Source of the DNA: Streptomyces sp. HUAS MG91
GTDB taxonomy: Bacteria > Actinomycetota > Actinomycetes > Streptomycetales > Streptomycetaceae
NCBI RefSeq assembly: GCF_040529335.1
Contig: NZ_CP159534.1
Span: 1,798,001-1,862,000, forward strand
Length of the DNA: 64,000 nt
Direction of reading: 5' to 3'
The notes beneath the pieces were generated by a model. It saw nothing but the letters and a program-made list of their open reading frames with translations, did not search any database and was not told where the DNA came from. The number at the start of each line of letters is the position of its first letter. Position 1 is the first letter of the stretch. The position numbers and the translations under genes were made by a program. This document shows, piece after piece, positions 33,193-41,466 of this stretch.

Positions 33193-34161
33193 CTACGTCT
33201 TGGGCAACCCGGCAGGGTTGACCTCCGACTTCGGCACGGCCTCACTGGACAGCCCCCACCGCTTCAGCACCCGGGCGTACGACCCGTCCTCGATGACATG
33301 GTTGAGCGCGGCCGCGTAGGCGTCGACGAGCCCGCTGCCCTTCTTCGTCGTCGCGGCGATCTCGCCCTGGACCTCGTCGCCGCCGCCGGAGATGGTGCCG
33401 ATGATCTGCGACTGTCCGGCGGACGCCACGTGGTAGGAGGCGGCCGGGCTCGGTCCCAGGTAGGCGTCGATGCGGCCGGACTGGAGCGCCAGGTAGTAGT
33501 CCGTGTCCTTCTGGAAGTACTTGATGGTGACGGGCTTGCGGCCCGCCTTCTCGTTGCGCTTGCTCCAGTCGACGAGGATCTTCTCCTGGTTGGTGCCGGA
33601 GGAGACGGCGATGGTCTTTCCCGCGACGTCCTTGGGCTCCTTCACCCGCCAGTTCGTGCCCTTCTTGGCCTCGAAGGCGATGTTGTCGAGCCGGTAGGTG
33701 GCGAAGTCGTACTTCTCCTTGCGCTCCTCGGTGACGGTGACGTTGGAGAAGACGGCGTCGAACTTGCCGCTGTCGAGCCCGACGAACAGGTTCTCCCAGC
33801 TCACCAGCTCCTGCTTGACCTTGAGCCCGAGGGTGTCGGCGACGAGGGTGGCGAGGTCGAGCTCGGAGCCGATGCGGGTCTTGTCGTCGGTGGCGAAGAA
33901 GCCGAGTGGCGGGGAGGCGTCGGCGCTGCCGCCGAGCCGCAGCGTGCCGCGCTCGCGCACGGCCGCGGGCAGCAGCGCGGCGATCTTGTCGACCTTCTTG
34001 CCGCGGATGCGGTGCTGGTCGGGGCCGATGTTGACGTTCCCGACCTTCTTCGTGCCGGCGGCGCCGGTGGTGGCGGCGTCGCTGTCCCCGCCGCAGGCGG
34101 TGAGCAGCGGGGACAGGGCGAGCGCGGCGACGGAGGCGGTCAGGGTGCGGCGGGACAACAT
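33193..34161 (-). CDS. Amino-acid-type ABC transporter binding lipoprotein (SBP family 3)
   Basis: 322 residues. The signal ends in the lipobox LLTAC-GGD, so the protein is lipid-anchored outside the membrane. The SBP_bac_3 fold is shown by LRLGGSADASPPLGFFATDDKTRIGSELDLATLVADTLGLKV and VSWENLFVGLDSGKFDAVFSNVTVTEERK. It is one of two binding proteins for this transporter. ATG 34161 has GAGGAG upstream; a TTG at 34176 is in frame but would hide that site. Family members bind cystine, histidine or related polar amino acids. Confidence 0.88.
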   Translation of the reverse strand: MLSRRTLTASVAALALSPLLTACGGDSDAATTGAAGTKKVGNVNIGPDQHRIRGKKVDKIAALLPAAVRERGTLRLGGSADASPPLGFFATDDKTRIGSELDLATLVADTLGLKVKQELVSWENLFVGLDSGKFDAVFSNVTVTEERKEKYDFATYRLDNIAFEAKKGTNWRVKEPKDVAGKTIAVSSGTNQEKILVDWSKRNEKAGRKPVTIKYFQKDTDYYLALQSGRIDAYLGPSPAASYHVASAGQSQIIGTISGGGDEVQGEIAATTKKGSGLVDAYAAALNHVIEDGSYARVLKRWGLSSEAVPKSEVNPAGLPKT

Positions 34162-34205
34162 CTTCGTACTCCTCAAAGCAGTTGTGGAAAGGGGGAGTTG
34201 GTAGA

Positions 34206-34967
34206 TCAGAGGACCTTGGAGAGGAAGGCGCGGGTGCGGTCCTCGCGCGGCGCGTCCAGTACGTCGCCGGGGGCGCCCCGCTCGACGATGCGGCCCTCGT
34301 CCATGAACACGACGGTGTCGGCGACCTCGCGGGCGAAGCCGATCTCGTGGGTGACGACGATCATCGTGGTGCCCTGGTGGGCGAGGTCGCGGATGACGTC
34401 GAGGACCTCGCCGACCAGTTCGGGGTCGAGCGCGGACGTCGGCTCGTCGAACAGCAGCAGCTTGGGCTCCAGGGCGAGGGCCCGGGCGATGGCGACGCGC
34501 TGCTGCTGGCCGCCGGAGAGCTGACGCGGATAGGCGTCGGCCTTGTCCGCGAGGCCGACGCGGTCGAGCAGCTTGCGGGCGCTGTCCACCACCTCGGCGC
34601 GGGGCCGCTTGAGCGCGGAGAGCGGCGCCTCGACGATGTTCTCCAGGACCGTCAGGTGCGGGAAGAGATGGAAGTTCTGGAAGACGAAGCCGATGTGCGT
34701 GCGCTGCTTGAGGATCTCCCGCTCGCGCAGCTCGTACAGCTTGTCGCCGGAGCGGCGGTAGCCGACGAGCTGTCCGTCGACACTGATCCAGCCGCTGTCC
34801 ACCTTCTCCAGGTGGTTGATGGTGCGCAGCAGCGTCGACTTGCCGGAGCCGGACGGGCCGAGGACGACGGTGACCTCGCCGGCCCGCACCTCCAGGTCGA
34901 TGCCGCGCAGCACCTCGACGGAGCCGAAGCTCTTGTGCACGGACTTGATGTCCACCATGGCGCTCAT
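34206..34967 (-). CDS. Polar amino-acid ABC transporter ATPase
   Basis: 253 residues with the full ABC set: Walker [11 protein letters not shown]-loop FQNFHLF, signature LSGGQQQR, Walker B LLLFDEP, and H-loop VTHE. This is the PAAT (GlnQ/TcyN) group that energises import. It is the only ATPase gene in the block and must serve both permeases. ATG 34967 overlaps the permease stop by ATGA. Confidence 0.93.
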   Translation of the reverse strand: MSAMVDIKSVHKSFGSVEVLRGIDLEVRAGEVTVVLGPSGSGKSTLLRTINHLEKVDSGWISVDGQLVGYRRSGDKLYELREREILKQRTHIGFVFQNFHLFPHLTVLENIVEAPLSALKRPRAEVVDSARKLLDRVGLADKADAYPRQLSGGQQQRVAIARALALEPKLLLFDEPTSALDPELVGEVLDVIRDLAHQGTTMIVVTHEIGFAREVADTVVFMDEGRIVERGAPGDVLDAPREDRTRAFLSKVL

Positions 34968-35863
34968 CGGGTGGAACCTTTCGCGAAGTGACGCTCCACG
35001 TAGTACTGGAGTACGGAGAGCGCGCTGGTCAGGAGGATGTACCAGGCGGTGGCGACCATCAGCAGGGGCACCACGCGGCCGTTGCGGCCGTAGATGACCT
35101 GCACCTGGTAGAAGAGTTCGCCGATCGCCATGACGGAGACGATCGAGGTGCCCTTGAAGAGGGAGATGACCTCGTTCGCGGCGTTGGGCAGGATCGAGCG
35201 CATCGCCTGCGGCAGCACGATGCGGCGGATCTGCCGCAGGCGCGGGATGCCGAGGGCGGCCGCGGCCTCCAACTGGCCGCCGTCGACGGCGAGTACACCG
35301 CCGCGCACGATCTCGGCAGCGTACGCGGCCTGGTGCAGGGCGAGGCCGAGCACGGCCGCGCTCATGGCGCCGACGAGGCCCATCGTGTCGAAGGAGAAGA
35401 AGCCGGGCCCGAAGGGGATGCCGAACTGCAACTCCTTGTACAGGTAGGCCAGGTTGAACCAGAACAGCAGCTGCACGATCAGCGGGATCGAGCGGAACGC
35501 CCAGATGTAGCCGAACGCCACGGTGCGCAGGAACCGGCTGCTCGACAGGCGCATGAACGCGATGACGATGCCGAGCGCGAAGCCGAGCGCCGTGCCGTAG
35601 GCGGTGAGCTGGAGCGTGGTCCAGACGGCCTTGAGGATGACGTCCGCGGTGAAGAACTCCGCGAACACCTCCCATTCCCAGCCGGAGTTGGTGGCCAGGC
35701 CGTGCGCGAACTGGGCGAGCAGCACGGCGGTGACGACGATGGCCACCCAGCGCAGGGGATGGCGTACGGGGACGACCTTGAGGTGTGCGTAGGCGTCCTT
35801 CGGCGCTTCGGTGGCGGCGCCGGTGTCGGTGGTGCCCAGGGGCGGGTCACTGGTCAGAGACAT
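34964..35863 (-). CDS. Amino-acid ABC transporter permease (first)
   Basis: 299 residues. A 35-residue cytoplasmic N-terminus precedes about five helices. The EAA loop for ATPase docking is [29 protein letters not shown]. Most similar within the window to the permease at 37706, with which it probably forms a heterodimer, as TcyL/TcyM do. The next upstream gene ends 61 bp away. Confidence 0.92.
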   Translation of the reverse strand: MSLTSDPPLGTTDTGAATEAPKDAYAHLKVVPVRHPLRWVAIVVTAVLLAQFAHGLATNSGWEWEVFAEFFTADVILKAVWTTLQLTAYGTALGFALGIVIAFMRLSSSRFLRTVAFGYIWAFRSIPLIVQLLFWFNLAYLYKELQFGIPFGPGFFSFDTMGLVGAMSAAVLGLALHQAAYAAEIVRGGVLAVDGGQLEAAAALGIPRLRQIRRIVLPQAMRSILPNAANEVISLFKGTSIVSVMAIGELFYQVQVIYGRNGRVVPLLMVATAWYILLTSALSVLQYYVERHFAKGSTR

Positions 35864-35924
35864 GGGTGTCCTCGGAGACGGACGAACGGGGAGGAAGAGC
35901 GGGGCGGGACCGGCCGGGCCGGTC

Positions 35925-37709
35925 TCAGGCGGCGGTGGTGCGACAGGAGAGGTCGCGCAGCAGCGCGAGGACGGCGCGGGCCGTGGCGTCGTTCTGCCGG
36001 AACGACGGGCCGTTGGTGCGCGGCCGGGTGAAGGCGCCGGCGCCGCGCGCGTCGGTGTGCGGGCCGAGGGCGAAGCGGCGCGGGTGGGCGGAGCCGTCGC
36101 GGTACAGGACGCGCCCGTCGGACGGGTCGACGGCGAGCAGTCCGGCGTCGGTCGACCGGGCGCCCTCCTCGTGGAGGGTGCGCAGCAGCCGGTCCCGGGT
36201 GCGGGCGAGGGTCGGCTGCGGCAGCCGGGCCTCGACGAGCGCGCGGGCCTCGATCCGGACGCCGGGCGCGCTGGCGCTCGTGGCCCGGAAGACGCCGTCG
36301 CGTGCCTCGACCCGCATGTCGGCGCCGACGAACTTCACGACGCCCGCGCGGGACAGCGCGAGCAGTTGGCGCAGGCGCGGGCCGGGCGGCCCGGATGCCA
36401 GGTAGCTGAAGAATCCGTGCCACCAGGGGCCGACGTCGCCGAGCCGGACGAGCTGCCCGTACACGGAGAGCAGGCCGAGGAAGACGGCGAGGTCGGGGCT
36501 GTGCGCCGGGTCGTGGCGGCGCTCCAGGTCGTCGGTGATGTGGCCGCGCAGGCCGGCCTGGAGTTCCTCGTACGAGGCGTGGCGCACCCCGTCGAGCGGG
36601 CGGTCCAGGGCGGCGAGGTCGAGCCGGTCGGCGGGGTCGGGCACACTGGCGGCGACGAGCGCCTGCTGTTCGGCGCTGAGCGGCGCGGCGGCGGCGTACT
36701 TCTCCTCGAAGACGTCCCAGGCGACGCTGGTGCGCTCGGGGTGGGCGGTGAACAGCCGGTGGTAGTGCGCGAAGCCGAGTTCCTTGTCGATCAGCGGCCA
36801 CACCTCGCACCGGAAGTCGTCGGGCCCGAACCCGCCTTCCTTCGCGAGGAGTTCGTCGATCTGCGCGGGTCCGAGGAAGCGCGGCAGCGGCGGCCGCTCC
36901 CCCGCGTCCCAGTCGTAGCCGAGCTTGGAGTGGTAGGGCACTCCGCGCCGCGATCCGACGTGCAGCACCGGCTCCCGCCCCGAGGGCACATAGGTGTCCC
37001 CCTCGAAGCGTCCGCCGCGCCCCTCCGTCAGCAGCACCATCAGGTCGACGAAGGCGAGCCCGAAGCCGCGGACGAGCACGTCCTGGCCGGGCGCGAGCGC
37101 GCCGAGGTCGGAGTCGGCGGTGAAGTCGGGCGGCAGGTGCACGAGCCCGTGCCGCGCGGCGTACTCACTCAACTCCATCTGCTCGTCGTCGAGTTCGGCG
37201 TCCAGATGCCCCTGGGCGAGGACGACGGCGTCGGCGGACAGCGGCCGCGTCACCCCTTCGAGCCACACCTGCTGGCGGCCGTGGCGCGATCCGGAGACGC
37301 GCAGGGCGCGCCGGGGATGGTGGTGGACGGTGACCCCGTCGGGCAGCGCGGCGACGGCCCGCTCGTACACCCACCGCAGATAGCCGCCCTGCCGTCGCCG
37401 GTCGGCGAAGGTCCGCCCGTCGATCCCGGCCCACTCGTGCAGCACGGGCCCCGGCACCACGGGCCCGGCCAGCTCCACCGTGTCGTCGGTGAACATGGTG
37501 ACGTCCTGGGCCTGCGAGTTCATCCAGAGCAGCGGCGACTGCTCGCGCCGCCAGATGCGCCCGCCGCCCGGCGGATAGGGGTCGACGAGATGCACGTCGA
37601 GCGCCAACTCGCCGTAATCGTCACTGGTATTGGCGGCGAGACGCTCCAGGATACCGGTCCCCCGCGGCCCGGCCCCCACGATCACCAGGGACTGCCGTAC
37701 GGTACTCAT
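35925..37709 (-). CDS. FAD/NAD(P)-binding protein of the NAD_binding_9 type
   Basis: 594 residues. LVIVGAGPRGTGILERLAAN is the dinucleotide fold; DVHLVDPYPPGGGRIWRREQSPLLWMNSQAQDVTMF is typical of the FAD-NAD(P)-binding family (PF13454), and SADAVVLAQGHLD a second nucleotide segment. Reaction unknown. In this operon it could oxidise an imported thioether or amino acid, or relate to flavin supply for the LLM enzymes; the latter is weaker because these proteins are not known FMN reductases. It overlaps the second permease gene by ATGA, so it belongs with transport. Confidence 0.8.
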   Translation of the reverse strand: MSTVRQSLVIVGAGPRGTGILERLAANTSDDYGELALDVHLVDPYPPGGGRIWRREQSPLLWMNSQAQDVTMFTDDTVELAGPVVPGPVLHEWAGIDGRTFADRRRQGGYLRWVYERAVAALPDGVTVHHHPRRALRVSGSRHGRQQVWLEGVTRPLSADAVVLAQGHLDAELDDEQMELSEYAARHGLVHLPPDFTADSDLGALAPGQDVLVRGFGLAFVDLMVLLTEGRGGRFEGDTYVPSGREPVLHVGSRRGVPYHSKLGYDWDAGERPPLPRFLGPAQIDELLAKEGGFGPDDFRCEVWPLIDKELGFAHYHRLFTAHPERTSVAWDVFEEKYAAAAPLSAEQQALVAASVPDPADRLDLAALDRPLDGVRHASYEELQAGLRGHITDDLERRHDPAHSPDLAVFLGLLSVYGQLVRLGDVGPWWHGFFSYLASGPPGPRLRQLLALSRAGVVKFVGADMRVEARDGVFRATSASAPGVRIEARALVEARLPQPTLARTRDRLLRTLHEEGARSTDAGLLAVDPSDGRVLYRDGSAHPRRFALGPHTDARGAGAFTRPRTNGPSFRQNDATARAVLALLRDLSCRTTAA

Positions 37710-38566
37710 CGCCGCGTCCCGCGCGCGTAGTGCCGCTCGACGTAGTACTGGCCGACGCTGAGCAGCGAGGTCACCACGACGTACCAGAGGGTGGCGACGA
37801 GCAGCAGCGGGATGACCTGGTAGGTGCGGTGGTAGACGAGCTGCACCGAGTAGAGCAGGTCCTGCACGGCGATGATGCTGACGATGGAGGTGCCCTTGAG
37901 GGTGCCGATCAGCATGTTCCCGGCCGGCGGCACGATGGCCCGCATGGCCTGCGGCAGCACGATCCGGCGCCAGCGCCGGTACCGGCCGAGCCCGAGCGCC
38001 TGGGCCGCCTCCACCTGTCCCCGGTCCACGGAGAGGATGCCGCCGCGCACCACCTCGGCGGCGTACGCGGCCTCGTGCAGGGTCAGTCCGACGATGGCGA
38101 CGGTGACGGGCCCGAAGAGGTCGACGGTCTTCACCCCGAGGACGCGCGGGTACAGGGCGCCGATGTTGAACCAGAACAGCAGCTGCACCAGGATCGGCAC
38201 CGACCTGAACAGCCACACATAGCCCCAACTCACGGCGCGCAGCACGGGGTTGGCGGACAGTCGCATGACGGCGAGCAGGGTGCCGAAGGCGAAGCCGAGC
38301 GTCATGACGAGCGCGGTCAGCCACAGCGTGAGCCAGAGTCCGCGCAGCACGGAGGCGGTGGTGAAGTAGTCGGCGACCACGTCCCACTGGAACGCCTCGT
38401 TGCGCAGTACCGAGTTCACGGCGAGGCCGAGCAGGACGAGCACGACGGCCGCGGCCGTCCACTGTCCGGTGCGGCGGCGCGGGACGATGCGTGGGACGGC
38501 GGAGATCTTGCCGGGTGGCGCTTCGGCCAGGGGATCCGAGGGGGACGAAAGGGTGTCTGAGGACAT
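37706..38566 (-). CDS. Amino-acid ABC transporter permease (second)
   Basis: 286 residues. Five or so helices, with the EAA loop [29 protein letters not shown]. First gene of the leftward eight-gene operon. ATG 38566 was chosen for position and for the similar N-terminal tail of the other permease; the frame is open further upstream but crosses the presumed promoter. Forms the channel with the permease at 34964. Confidence 0.92.
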   Translation of the reverse strand: MSSDTLSSPSDPLAEAPPGKISAVPRIVPRRRTGQWTAAAVVLVLLGLAVNSVLRNEAFQWDVVADYFTTASVLRGLWLTLWLTALVMTLGFAFGTLLAVMRLSANPVLRAVSWGYVWLFRSVPILVQLLFWFNIGALYPRVLGVKTVDLFGPVTVAIVGLTLHEAAYAAEVVRGGILSVDRGQVEAAQALGLGRYRRWRRIVLPQAMRAIVPPAGNMLIGTLKGTSIVSIIAVQDLLYSVQLVYHRTYQVIPLLLVATLWYVVVTSLLSVGQYYVERHYARGTRR

Positions 38567-38672
38567 GGGAAGGCTCCGTGGGCTGGAATCCCGTCCAGTC
38601 GGTCCTGCCGTCACACCTGCTGCGCGTGTGTGTAGCGCTCGGGCCGAGCCCCTCAGCAGCGGTCCCGCACCG

Positions 38673-38703
38673 AGAGTACGGGGCCTGTCACGCCGTCTGT
38701 CAA
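38673..38703 (-). promoter_or_regulatory. Candidate promoter of the leftward transport/oxygenase operon
   Basis: On the minus strand TTGACA (38703-38698) and TACTCT (38678-38673) are separated by 19 bp, about 105 bp upstream of the permease start. The rightward leader has its own TTGACG at 38740-38745, so the two promoters lie back to back within 40 bp. Confidence 0.5.
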
Positions 38704-38774
38704 GGCTGTCCAGACTGTGAGCCGCGCGTCTCAAGTGAGTTGACGCCGAACCGTATGCCTGTTCCACTAAGCCC

Positions 38775-38846
38775 ATGCATCCGCAGCAGTGGCTGGTCAC
38801 CCGCTCCCACATCGACTTCGGTCGCGTGTGGTCCGCGTCCTGTTGA
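38775..38846 (+). CDS. Cys-terminated leader peptide (23 residues)
   Basis: ATG 38775 to TGA 38844-38846. The peptide ends RSHIDFGRVWSASC-stop, which fits the actinobacterial leader pattern RxHVDLxRxxSAxC found before sulfur-assimilation genes. The only Cys codon is the last sense codon. There is no Shine-Dalgarno sequence, and a -10-like CACTAA ends 5 bp before ATG, so the transcript may be leaderless. A hairpin with a T-rich tract follows. It points to cysteine supply as the regulating signal for the binding-protein gene at 39012. Confidence 0.8.
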   Translation: MHPQQWLVTRSHIDFGRVWSASC

Positions 38847-38855
38847 TGCCCTTCC

Positions 38856-38890
38856 GACGCCTCTGAGCGCGTCTTTTCTTCTTTTCTTTC
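38856..38890 (+). terminator. Candidate attenuator after the leader peptide
   Basis: GACGC (38856-38860) pairs with GCGTC (38869-38873), followed at once by TTTTCTTCTTTTCTTT. The same GACGC could instead pair with GCGTC at 38835-38839, inside the Ser-Ala-Ser-Cys end of the leader. So ribosome position near the Cys codon could decide which stem forms. The stem is short, so confidence is limited. Confidence 0.45.
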
Positions 38891-39011
38891 CCGGCGTTCC
38901 CGCCGTTCTTCGACGCGTCCCACTCCCTTTCCCGGTACGCGCCCTCACCCTGCTGCACGCTCCCCTCGCTCAGCCGGTTCCTCTTGCCATCGAAGGGCAC
39001 AGCTCTCAGCC

Positions 39012-39980
39012 ATGCGCTCCTCCACCCGTACCTCCCGCCTGTCCGGTTCCTCCGCACTCTCCGCTTTCGCCCTGATCACTGTCGCCGCTCTGGGGCTGAC
39101 CGCCTGCGGTTCGGGGGACGGTACGGACGACGCGGCGCCGGCCGGCGCCGCGAGCGACAAGATCCCGACGAAGGACGTGGTGTCGTCCGTCGCGAAGGAT
39201 CCCGCCTCGGCGAAACTCCTCCCCGCGTCCGTCCGCAAGAGCGGCAGCCTCACCATCGCGGTGAGCGTGGGCGGCACCCCGCCCAACTCCACGTACCTGC
39301 CCGACGGGAAGACCGTCGTCGGACAGGACATCGACTTCGCGAACGCGGTCGCCAAGGTCCTCGGCATCAAGCTGGACCAGCAGATCGCGAGCTTCGAGGC
39401 GATCCTCCCGGCCCTCGACAGCGGCAAGTACGACCTCGGCACCGGGAACTTCGGCGTCACCGACGAACGCCGCAAGACGATCGACTTCGTCACGTACATC
39501 AACGACGGTCAGGGCTTCGCCGTCCGCAAGGACAGCGACCTGAAGAAGGTCACCGACCTGACACAGCTGTGCGGCCTGAACGTCGCGACCGGCGCCGGCA
39601 CCACCTTCGAGACGACGCTGGAGGAGAACAAGGGCCTGTGCGAGAAGGCGGGCAAGAAGCCGTACGACGTGAAGACGTACGCGGAGTCGAGCGCGGTCTG
39701 GTCGTCGCTTCAGCAGGGGCGCAGCGATGTGGTGATGAGCACCATCAACGGGCTGCGCTACGGGGTGGCCCATCAGGAGGGGCTGCGGTTCCTCAATGAG
39801 TTCCATCGGCTGGATGTCGGTTTCGCGTTCAAGAAGGGGACGCCGCTGGCCCCCGCGTTCCGCTCCGCGGTGAACCGGCTCATCGCGGACGGCACTTACC
39901 GGAAGATCCTGGCCAAGTGGGGTACGTCGGAGTCGTCGATCAGCACGTCGCGGATCTCCCCACCGGAGATCAAGGACTGA
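39012..39980 (+). CDS. Amino-acid-type ABC transporter binding lipoprotein (second, SBP family 3)
   Basis: 322 residues. Signal peptide with lipobox LGLTAC-GSG. SBP_bac_3 fold: LTIAVSVGGTPPNSTYLPDGKTVVGQDIDFANAVAKVLGIK and FEAILPALDSGKYDLGTGNFGVTDERRKTIDF. It has an internal Cys pair (QLCGLN ... GLCEKAG) that may form a disulfide. Transcribed alone, divergent from the transport operon and behind the Cys leader peptide. With the protein at 33193 it gives this transporter two receptors, as TcyJ/TcyK do in Bacillus. Confidence 0.9.
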   Translation: MRSSTRTSRLSGSSALSAFALITVAALGLTACGSGDGTDDAAPAGAASDKIPTKDVVSSVAKDPASAKLLPASVRKSGSLTIAVSVGGTPPNSTYLPDGKTVVGQDIDFANAVAKVLGIKLDQQIASFEAILPALDSGKYDLGTGNFGVTDERRKTIDFVTYINDGQGFAVRKDSDLKKVTDLTQLCGLNVATGAGTTFETTLEENKGLCEKAGKKPYDVKTYAESSAVWSSLQQGRSDVVMSTINGLRYGVAHQEGLRFLNEFHRLDVGFAFKKGTPLAPAFRSAVNRLIADGTYRKILAKWGTSESSISTSRISPPEIKD

Positions 39981-39999
39981 CCGGCTTCGTTTCCCCCTG

Positions 40000-40080
40000 C
40001 CGGCCGGTGGGGGCTGGTCGCGCAGTTCCCCGCGCCCCTGAAACGAGCTCCGCTCGTCCAGGGGCGCGGCCACCGGCCGG
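40000..40080. repeat. Nested palindromic terminator carrying the interspersed element
   Basis: Outer arms CCGGCCGGTGG (40000-40010) and its complement (40070-40080) are perfect. Inside, CCGCGCCCCTG (40030-40040) pairs with 40059-40069, and an innermost ACGAG/CTCGT stem follows. The shared core lies in the left half, reversed. Located between the convergent binding-protein and cvnD genes. Copy 5 of 5. Confidence 0.8.
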
Positions 40081-40101
40081 CACCAGGAAGTGGTGCTCGG
40101 G

Positions 40102-40698
40102 TCACCGGGAGGCGGCGGCCACCCGGCGTCCCCGGACCCGCACCCCGATGACCTGATCCATCAGCGCCCCCAGAACATCCCGCACAGACGCCCGCGCCCG
40201 CGCATCACACTCCACGACCGGCACCGAGTCGCCCACCCCCAATGCCTCCCGGATCTCCCCGAGTTCAAAGCGCTCCGAGCCCTCGAACCGGTTCACGGCG
40301 AGCACGAACGGCGCCCCGTGCGCCTCGAAGTAGTCCAGCGCGGGGAAACAGTCCTCGATGCGCCGGGTGTCGACGAGGACGACCGTGCCGAGCGCCCCTT
40401 CCACCAGGTCGTCCCAGAGGAACGAGAACCGGTCCTGCCCGGGCGTGCCGAAGAGATACAGCGCGATCGTCGGATCGAGCGTGATGCGCCCGAAGTCGAG
40501 GGCGACCGTGGTGGTCGTCTTGCCCTCGACGCCCGCCAACGAGTCGACGCCCACCGAGACCTGGGTGATCGCCGCCTCGGTGTCGAGCGGCTCGATCTCC
40601 GAGACGGCCCCGATGAAGGTCGTCTTGCCGACCCCGAGCCCACCACTGACCACGATCTTCACGGCCAGCGGGGCGACGCGTTCAGAGCGCCCTGACAT
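40102..40698 (-). CDS. cvnD: Conservon Ras-like GTPase (CvnD)
   Basis: 198 residues. G1 is SGGLGVGKTTF, the switch-II region is LFGTPGQDRF, and AVNRFEG stands in for NKxD. CvnD/MglA-like GTPases relay the sensor state in actinobacterial conservons. Its start overlaps the DUF742 gene by 17 bp. Last gene of the cvnA-B-C-D set. Confidence 0.92.
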   Translation of the reverse strand: MSGRSERVAPLAVKIVVSGGLGVGKTTFIGAVSEIEPLDTEAAITQVSVGVDSLAGVEGKTTTTVALDFGRITLDPTIALYLFGTPGQDRFSFLWDDLVEGALGTVVLVDTRRIEDCFPALDYFEAHGAPFVLAVNRFEGSERFELGEIREALGVGDSVPVVECDARARASVRDVLGALMDQVIGVRVRGRRVAAASR

Positions 40699-41041
40699 GG
40701 TCCCTGATCCTTTCGAGGGTGTGGAGCGGCAGCTCCGCGGTGTGCGAACACGACAGCCGGCCGCCCACGACGAGGTCGGCGATGAGCACCTTGGCGACGC
40801 CGAGCGGCACCCCGATGGCCTCGGCCACATGGGCGACGGTGGTGGGTTCCTGACAGAGCGTCACGATGCGCCGGTGCTCGAAGGCGAGCGGCGCGCCGCC
40901 GTCCGGGGCGTCCACGTCCACCGCGACCACGAGGGTCTCGAGCCGCAGATCGGCCTGGGCGGGCCGCACCCGTCCGCCGGTGATGATGAAGGGACGCACG
41001 AAGGCTTCCGACGAGTCGCCGGGCTCGCGGGACTCGCTCAT
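40682..41041 (-). CDS. cvnC: Conservon DUF742 protein (CvnC)
   Basis: 119 residues. VRPFIITGGRVRP, then the winged-helix-like IVTLCQEPTTVAHVAEAIGVPLGVAKVLIADLVVGGRL, is the DUF742 signature. CvnC proteins bind the other conservon parts at the membrane. ATG 41041 overlaps the cvnB stop (ATGA). Confidence 0.93.
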   Translation of the reverse strand: MSESREPGDSSEAFVRPFIITGGRVRPAQADLRLETLVVAVDVDAPDGGAPLAFEHRRIVTLCQEPTTVAHVAEAIGVPLGVAKVLIADLVVGGRLSCSHTAELPLHTLERIRDHVRAL

Positions 41042-41466
41042 CGCGGCAGCGTCTCCCGCAGATCGGCGATGAGCGTCGGCGTGAGCAGGTCTCCGGCGCG
41101 CTCGGCGAGCACCGCCATCTCGTAGCCCACGAGGCCGAGTTCACCGCTGCTGTCCGCGAGCACCCCGAGACAGCTGCCGTCCCTGATCGCGGAGACCAGC
41201 AGGAAGCCGCGGCCCATCTCGATCATGATGAGTTTCACGCCGTCGAAGCTGTACCGCTTGGAGGCGCTGCGGGCGAGGCTGGAGAGTCCGGAGACGATGG
41301 CGGCCAGATGGTCGGCCTCGGTCCGCCCGAGCCCTTCGGAGACGGCGATGAGCAGTCCGTCCGAGGAGACCGCGACGGCGTCGCGCACCCCGTCGGTGTT
41401 GCGGACGAAGTTGGCGAGCAGCCAGTTGAAGGTCTGCGAGTCGCCCCGCGTGTCGACGGTGGTCAC
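41038..41466 (-). CDS. cvnB: Conservon roadblock/LC7 protein (CvnB)
   Basis: 142 residues of roadblock fold: FNWLLANFVRNTDGVRDAVAVSSDGLLIAVSEGL, then IMIEMGRGFLLVSAIRDGSCLGVLADSSGELGLVGYEM. Roadblock proteins act as GTPase-activating or docking partners of the CvnD GTPase. GTG 41466 overlaps the cvnA stop (GTGA). Confidence 0.93.
   Translation of the reverse strand: MTTVDTRGDSQTFNWLLANFVRNTDGVRDAVAVSSDGLLIAVSEGLGRTEADHLAAIVSGLSSLARSASKRYSFDGVKLIMIEMGRGFLLVSAIRDGSCLGVLADSSGELGLVGYEMAVLAERAGDLLTPTLIADLRETLPR

Noticed and set aside
38650..38700. Second Cys-ending mini-frame on the minus strand before the permease gene
   Set aside because: It lies across the proposed promoter, so it would not be transcribed, and it lacks the HVDL-type leader motif.
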